From Antilocapra americana (lineage: Eukaryota > Chordata > Mammalia > Artiodactyla > Antilocapridae), in contig ML664175.1 in NCBI GenBank assembly GCA_007570785.1, positions 11,819,441 to 11,883,440 of the forward strand: a stretch of DNA of 64,000 bases, given 5' to 3'. Shown in pieces: positions 59,039 through 64,000 of this stretch. Under the pieces are notes generated by a model that was given only the letters and a program-made list of their open reading frames with translations, had not been told where the DNA came from and did not search any database. Position 1 is the first letter of the stretch; each line of letters starts with the position of its first letter. Position numbers and translations under genes: made by a program.

Positions 59039-59257
59039 GGCTTCCCAGGTGGGCTAGTAGCAAAGAACCTGCATGCCCAAGGCAGGAAAAAAAGAGACAT
59101 GGGTTTGATCCCTAGGTTGGGAAGATCCCCTGGAGGAGGAAATGGCAACTCACTTCAGCATTCTTGCCTGGAAAATCCCATGGACAGAGAAGTCTGGTGG
59201 GCTACAGTCCATAGGGTCGCAAAGAGTCAGACACAACTGAAGTGACTTAGCACACAC
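59039..59257 (+). repeat. Bov-tA SINE with 12-bp TSD
   Basis: The element contains ggcttcccaggtgggctagt and ggcaactcacttcagcattc. Perfect atacctagacaa duplications lie at 59027-59038 and 59258-59269. Confidence 0.95.
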
Positions 59258-59399
59258 ATACCTAGACAAAGATTAATCTGCTGAGAGTAAATACATTAAG
59301 ACTTTCACACTGGCAGACAGGAACTCGCCTCTTGATTGTAATTTCCAACAACAATGTTTATAAACTGGTTAACAACAGGTGTGCAATGAACATTTAGGA

Positions 59400-59603
59400 T
59401 AGCTTCCCTGGTGGTTCAGATGGTAAAGAATCTGCCCGCAACGTTCAAGACCTGGTTTCAGTCCCAGGGTTGGGAAGATCTCCTGGAGAAGGCAACGGCT
59501 ACCCACTACAGTATTCTGACCTGGAGAATTCCATGGACAAAGGAGCCTGGAGGGTTACAGTCCATGAGGCCACAAAGAGACAGGACTAAGTGACTTTCAC
59601 ATA
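59400..59603 (+). repeat. Bov-tA SINE
   Basis: The body reads agcttccctggtggttcaga through ggcaacggctacccactaca to the short A-rich end. I did not find a TSD. Confidence 0.92.
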
Positions 59604-60737
59604 AATAAATATATGCAATAGAGTGAACCACTCAGAGAGAAAGTCACATTGACATAGTACAGATATATGACAGAAGACATAATTATAGACAGATTTTATA
59701 CAAAAATGTCAAAGAAGACAGGCTCAGGAGTTTATGGTCTAGCTGATCTCAATATTAAATTACTGAAAACACATATACTAAGCACCTGCTATCTACATTA
59801 CAGTATCATGTGTACTCTATGGATAGTATCATGAACAATACACACAGAGGAATGAAGTGTATTTGAGCATGACAGAATCACTAAAAGTAGTCTGGTATGA
59901 CAGGAAAAGATAACAAGGTAAGCAAAAAAATGTGAACCAATTTATACATTCAACAATAAGTAATAAGTAATATTACATTAATGTATTAAAAATGCCTCTC
60001 TAGCAACCAATTAGAAGACAAATTAGATGGGAAGTGCAAAGAGAATACACTAGGTATCCTACTCCAAGAGTGATCCACAGATGAGCAGCAGCAGCAGCAC
60101 ATGGGAGTCTTAGAAACACAGACACTAAAGCCCCACCAAAGGTCCACTAAAACGGAATCTATACTGTGAGATCCTCAGTAATTGTATGCACATTAAAACT
60201 TTGAGAGGTTGAGAGGTTCTAGACTAACAAACTGAAGAATAGTTGGAAAGATACTAAAATTCCCCTGGTGAGGGTTGGATGAAGCCGACTGGGAGAGTAG
60301 AGGACATTTAACTGACCTTGAAAATGCAAGTTAACCATGAACAAGAGTTCCCTGCTCATCTTTAAAATTTTAATTACTCTTTTTTAAGAACAGATCACAA
60401 AAGCAGCCAAGAGCTAGAGAGATTAGACGCCTTCCTGATCGGAATTAGAAGAAGAAAGACTTGCAACTTAATGAGAGGATACTTATATTTTACAAACTGT
60501 GGAAACATTAAGAGCTTGAGAATTTTAAGCTATTAGAATTCAGTTTTTTTCTAAACTCAAAAATTCCCATTTTTACAAGTGAATTTATATAGTTTTCAAA
60601 TGAAAATTTCCCAAACTTGTAATTTTAATAAGCTCCACCAAAATCACAAAGACAGAACACCTTTGAGTATTTTGTACTTCCATGTATATTTATCTTCAGT
60701 TCACCTGAAAATCAATACAATAGACTATATACTGAAA

Positions 60738-60940
60738 AAGTGAAAGTAAAAGGGACAGTCTCTCAGTCGTGTCTCTTTGTAGCCCTCCAGGCTCCTCTGT
60801 CCATGGAGTTCTCCAAGCAAGAATACTGAAGTGGGTAGACATTCCCTTCTCCAGGGAATCTTCCTGACCCAGGGATCAAACCCAGGGCTCTTGCATTGCA
60901 GGCAGATTCTCTAGCATCTGACCCACCAGGGAAGCCCCAG
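60738..60940 (-). repeat. Bov-tA SINE, antisense, internally shortened
   Basis: The text tctctcagtcgtgtctcttt, ccaggctcctctgtccatgg and gacccaccagggaagcccc is typical. Part of the first half is deleted. Confidence 0.92.
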
Positions 60941-61085
60941 GGTATTAAATAATACCAAAGAATTATTCATTTTGTCAGGTTATCATAACCACATGGAAGG
61001 GTGAATGACTTTGTTTCTAACACCTCACAAAGAAAAGGAAACAGAAAAAGATGTGGCAAAATCTTGATGATCACTGAATTTGATT

Positions 61086-61264
61086 CAGAGGTCAGCAAAT
61101 AGTAGCCCACAGCCTATTTTCATATGGCCTAAGAATGTTTTTCTCATGTTTAAAAGATTGTAAAACATAACAAAACAAAGAAAAATATGCAACAGAGACC
61201 AAATGTTGCCCCACAAACCTAGTTGATTAGTAGACCCTTTACAGAAAATGTTTGTTGACCTCTG
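61086..61264 (-). repeat. hAT-type MITE with visible terminal inverted repeats
   Basis: The ends cagaggtcagcaaa (61086-61099) and tttgttgacctctg (61251-61264) are inverted copies with one mismatch. The interior matches the reverse complement of the hAT group seen at 40228 and 43450. No clear 8-bp TSD is visible. Confidence 0.8.
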
Positions 61265-61768
61265 TCCTGTATGATGAGCATAAGATTGCTGTACTATTTT
61301 TTTCTACTTTTACGCAAGTTACCAAGTTTTAATACTGAAAGATTTTAAAATAACAGTCTAAGTAGAGAAAGACAAATTTAGTAAACCCCAATGATGCTTT
61401 AATAGAAAGCAAGCAAAAAACCCACAACTTGCTAACATTCAAACAATGAAAAGTGATTCACACTCAATAGATATTTGAATGAATCTTGTACCAGGCATTG
61501 TTCCAAGGTCAAGAGTGAATAAAAGAGACAAAATTCCTGCCTTTATATAATTCTGGCACTGTTGTGCTTATTTTCTTATTTTAATTACAAGCATTCTATC
61601 TTCCTCCTTTTCAGTACTATGGTCAAGTACATTACTATGTTTTGACACATAAAAGCTAAGCATTTATGTGGACTTGTTTTCACTGTAAACAGTATCAACA
61701 TAAATCACACAACATGAAAGACCAGCAACTTTAAAAAAAAACAAAACTATTAATTAGGCAATACTTAC

Positions 61769-61932
61769 TGGAGATCCAAAGTTATGTCCAACTTCATGAG
61801 CAAACGTAATATGAGAGACTTTAGGGGGTACATGAGACCCATAGTTCTGAACAGTAATAATTCCAGTGTTTAAAGACTTCTTCTTACCATCCGAATAGAG
61901 CTTACTTTTTTCACATATTCCTCCAGAGCTTC
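61769..61932 (-). CDS. ADAM10: ADAM10 exon 9, catalytic zinc-binding motif
   Basis: This 164-bp exon (2+162) has acceptor ttag and donor CCA/gtaagt. After a split Gly it reads [20 protein letters not shown], then [34 protein letters not shown], residues about 339-392. [11 protein letters not shown] is the adamalysin/reprolysin zinc motif: two His and the catalytic Glu are here, and the third His is the first codon of the next exon. This is the active site that cleaves APP, Notch, cadherins and many other ectodomains. The frame is intact. Confidence 0.97.
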
Positions 61933-62449
61933 CTAATTCAAAACAAAAAATGGCTAAAATTAGCATCTTCCCCCCCAAAATAATTCTCTAATATATGAAT
62001 ATATGCCATATTAACTTGAAACATTTTATATGTATTTTGAGTCCAAACTTGGTATATACATATATAAAGTTCTAAAAAGTTTCTTTGGTCCACGATTAGA
62101 AAGTCATTTCAAATAAAAGTTTTAATGGCACAAATAAATTCTCAGGATTGAATACAAAGCACTTTTAAAATGTTTCTCTTCATAATCAAAATGTCTCCAA
62201 ATTTTTACTCCCCTTAAATTAGCAAAACAAATATTTAAGATTCTGCTAAATTTAAATATTTCAGCATTGACACTGAGTCAAAGCCTATACCTTTTCATTT
62301 TTCAAGAAGAAAACTTATATTTAAGTTAAATGAAAGCTGCCAAAACATTCTCAAGGAGATGCTAAGAAAGTCACTTCTACAAATAATAATAGTGATGCAC
62401 AGGAGTATGTGATTCATGTCCTAAAAGACAACATACTATGTACTCTTTA

Positions 62450-62785
62450 AAAAGAAAAAGGTAGTGGAGGCTAGGGTGTGGAGGAAATAGGCTGATAGAG
62501 GTACAAACTTCAAGTTGTAAGAGGAATCAAGTCTGAGGATCTAATGTGTAACAGATGATGACTATAGCTAAAAACATGGTATTATATAAATTAAATTTGC
62601 TAAGAGAACAGAAGTTAACATTCTCACACACAAAAAGGAAAAATGTAAATATGCAAGGTGATGGATGTATTAAACTTGGTGGGGGGAATCATGCATTCAT
62701 AATGCATACAAATATCAAATCACATTGTACACTTTAAATATCTTGGAATTTTGTCAATTATATCTCAATAACACTCAAAAAATGT
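62450..62785 (+). mobile_element. Old L1 3' end
   Basis: The text gtacaaacttcaagttgtaa, tgatgactatagctaaaaac, gcaaggtgatggatgtatta and ttatatctcaataa is a typical ancient L1 3' terminus. Confidence 0.75.
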
Positions 62786-63464
62786 CAAGTGGGTAAAAGA
62801 AAAAAGGAAGGAAGGAGAGAAAGTGGGAAGGGAGAAAAAGTAAACTTGGTAACATGTTGACTGATTAATTTATCAGGACTTCAGTATATTAGTCTTGCAA
62901 CTTTTTGGCAAGTTTGAATTTTTTTCCAAAATAGGTTCAAAAAACTCAATTATGATTTTCCAACATATCTTGAAGATATTTTCAAATTTTAGTCTTCATT
63001 TTTCACTTGTATGATACATATGAAATCATCTGTTCATTTACAGTACCTAAACTTTAGAGCTTAATACCAACATGAAAGTATTTTCATATCTAAATGCAGT
63101 TAATTTTAGAAATTAAAAAAAAAGAACATCAGCAAATTAGAACTGGCCAATCCTTGTTTTTAAGTACACTGCACTGAGACGATCATAGTATTTTAAATAA
63201 CTACTAAAGACTTCCAGGGAGAAGTACTTTGGTTTACATTCACATTTTAAGAGATTATTTGCATTTTTTCATTAAAATACAATCAAATGAATTAAGATAT
63301 TCTGATACATGATCTAATTATTTCAAATTAACTTTCTACACACAAAGTTATAACCAAATTACATTTTTAAAAGTCTAACATTTATAATCTCTGATAAAAG
63401 TATGTAATAGGAAAGCAATTCAAAAAAGATGTGCAGGATGTGCTATATTTAAATTGGATAACCA

Positions 63465-63625
63465 ACAAGAAGCCTGAATGTGGTGGCCTGGATGGGAAGG
63501 GTGCTTGGGGGAGAATGGATACATGTATATGTACGGCTGAGTCCCTTCGCTGTCCACCTGAAACTATCACAACATTGCTAATCAGTTATACCTAAATACA
63601 AAACAAAAAGCTCAAAAAAAAGAGA
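63465..63625 (+). repeat. Ruminant L1 3'-terminal fragment
   Basis: The sequence gagaatggatacatgtatat, gtacggctgagtcccttcgc and cacctgaaactatcacaaca leads into an A-rich tail (ctcaaaaaaaagagagaaaa). It is heavily 5'-truncated. Confidence 0.65.
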
Positions 63626-64000
63626 GAAAAGATATGCAAGAACCTCAAGACACTATAACTGTTGCCTTGTTCCTTTTATTATAAAGTACAGGAAAACATA
63701 TCATAAATGACTATTATGATACAATTCGAGAAACTGAAATGATAATGTCCTTTCACAGAAAACTAAACTGAAATACTAAGTCATATATGCAGATTTTAAA
63801 AGGCAAAGGATTGAGAACCTTTATTAATATTTACTACGTTTTCTACACAGAAAACTGAATAGAAAGATAACAGCAAATGACTTACAAATATTTAATATAT
63901 TCTCTTAATCTACTTTTAATTTTGGAGTCCAAAGGACTGTATCACTATTCTAGAAACTAGAAAAGATATAAATAAGCATTCTGTATGTAATAATTAGTCT

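Larger units (their letters stand above)
58387..61768 (-). other. ADAM10: ADAM10 intron 9
   Basis: This 3382-bp intron (donor gtaagt, acceptor gacag) carries two forward Bov-tA copies, one antisense Bov-tA and an antisense hAT MITE. The stretches 58400-59030, 59610-60735 and 61270-61760 are otherwise unassigned. Confidence 0.88.
61933..64000 (-). other. ADAM10: ADAM10 intron 8, partial
   Basis: This runs to the window edge with no further exon visible. It includes an old L1 3' end (about 62450-62785), a purine-only tract near 62796-62843 and a ruminant L1 tail (about 63465-63620). About 61990-62440 and 62850-63460 are AT-rich and unassigned. Confidence 0.8.

Noticed and set aside
1..64000. 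tRNA genes suggested by tRNA-like A and B boxes
   Set aside because: All instances seen are heads of Bov-tA or CHR SINEs with TSDs or A-rich tails, not free-standing tRNA genes.

Overview
This is a window of ruminant (cattle or a close relative) nuclear genome. The assignment rests on Bov-tA, Bov-A2 and CHR-type tRNA-Glu SINEs, a BovB (RTE) LINE fragment and L1 tails of ruminant type, many with clear target-site duplications (TSDs). Apart from repeats it holds parts of two neighbouring vertebrate genes that converge tail to tail: LIPC (hepatic lipase, + strand) on the left and ADAM10 (alpha-secretase metalloprotease, - strand) on the right. No bacterial, plasmid or intact viral genes are visible.

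LIPC: positions 1-9186 are intron. The last three coding exons are 9187-9304, 10839-11057 and 15650-15761 (stop TGA), followed by a very short 3'UTR with AATAAA at 15787-15792. They encode the PLAT (C-terminal) domain of the lipase, residues about 351-499. Splice phases close perfectly across the three exons. I could not find the preceding coding exon; it probably lies left of the window.

Intergenic: about 15.8-33.0 kb. It holds SINEs, ancient L1/L2/MIR debris, a (GT)n / alternating purine-pyrimidine tract and a 74-bp mariner-type MITE whose hairpin resembles the source of the bovine miR-2284/2285 family.

ADAM10: eight coding exons on the - strand (35086-35180, 36999-37125, 47019-47239, 47708-47816, 48520-48703, 50699-50849, 58203-58386, 61769-61932). 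They match exons 16 to 9 of the mammalian gene and cover residues about 338-748: zinc site, disintegrin domain, Cys-rich domain, transmembrane segment and cytoplasmic tail. Codon counts reach 748 exactly when numbering starts from the zinc motif. About 2 kb of 3'UTR (about 32965-35085) is free of recognisable young repeats. Introns carry nested retroelements, notably a probable 5'-inverted (twin-primed) L1 in intron 10, a BovB fragment with a broken reverse-transcriptase motif in intron 11, and a two-unit Bov-tA insertion 56 bp from the exon 11 donor.

Functionally the two genes are unrelated (hepatic lipoprotein remodelling versus ectodomain shedding); their adjacency is ordinary mammalian synteny as I recall it. 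I did not find a convincing undescribed biological system. The best leads are the MITE hairpin, the SINE next to a weak ADAM10 splice donor, the inverted L1 and an unusually long open frame in the ADAM10 3'UTR. Repeat family names are from memory of consensus sequences, not from a search.
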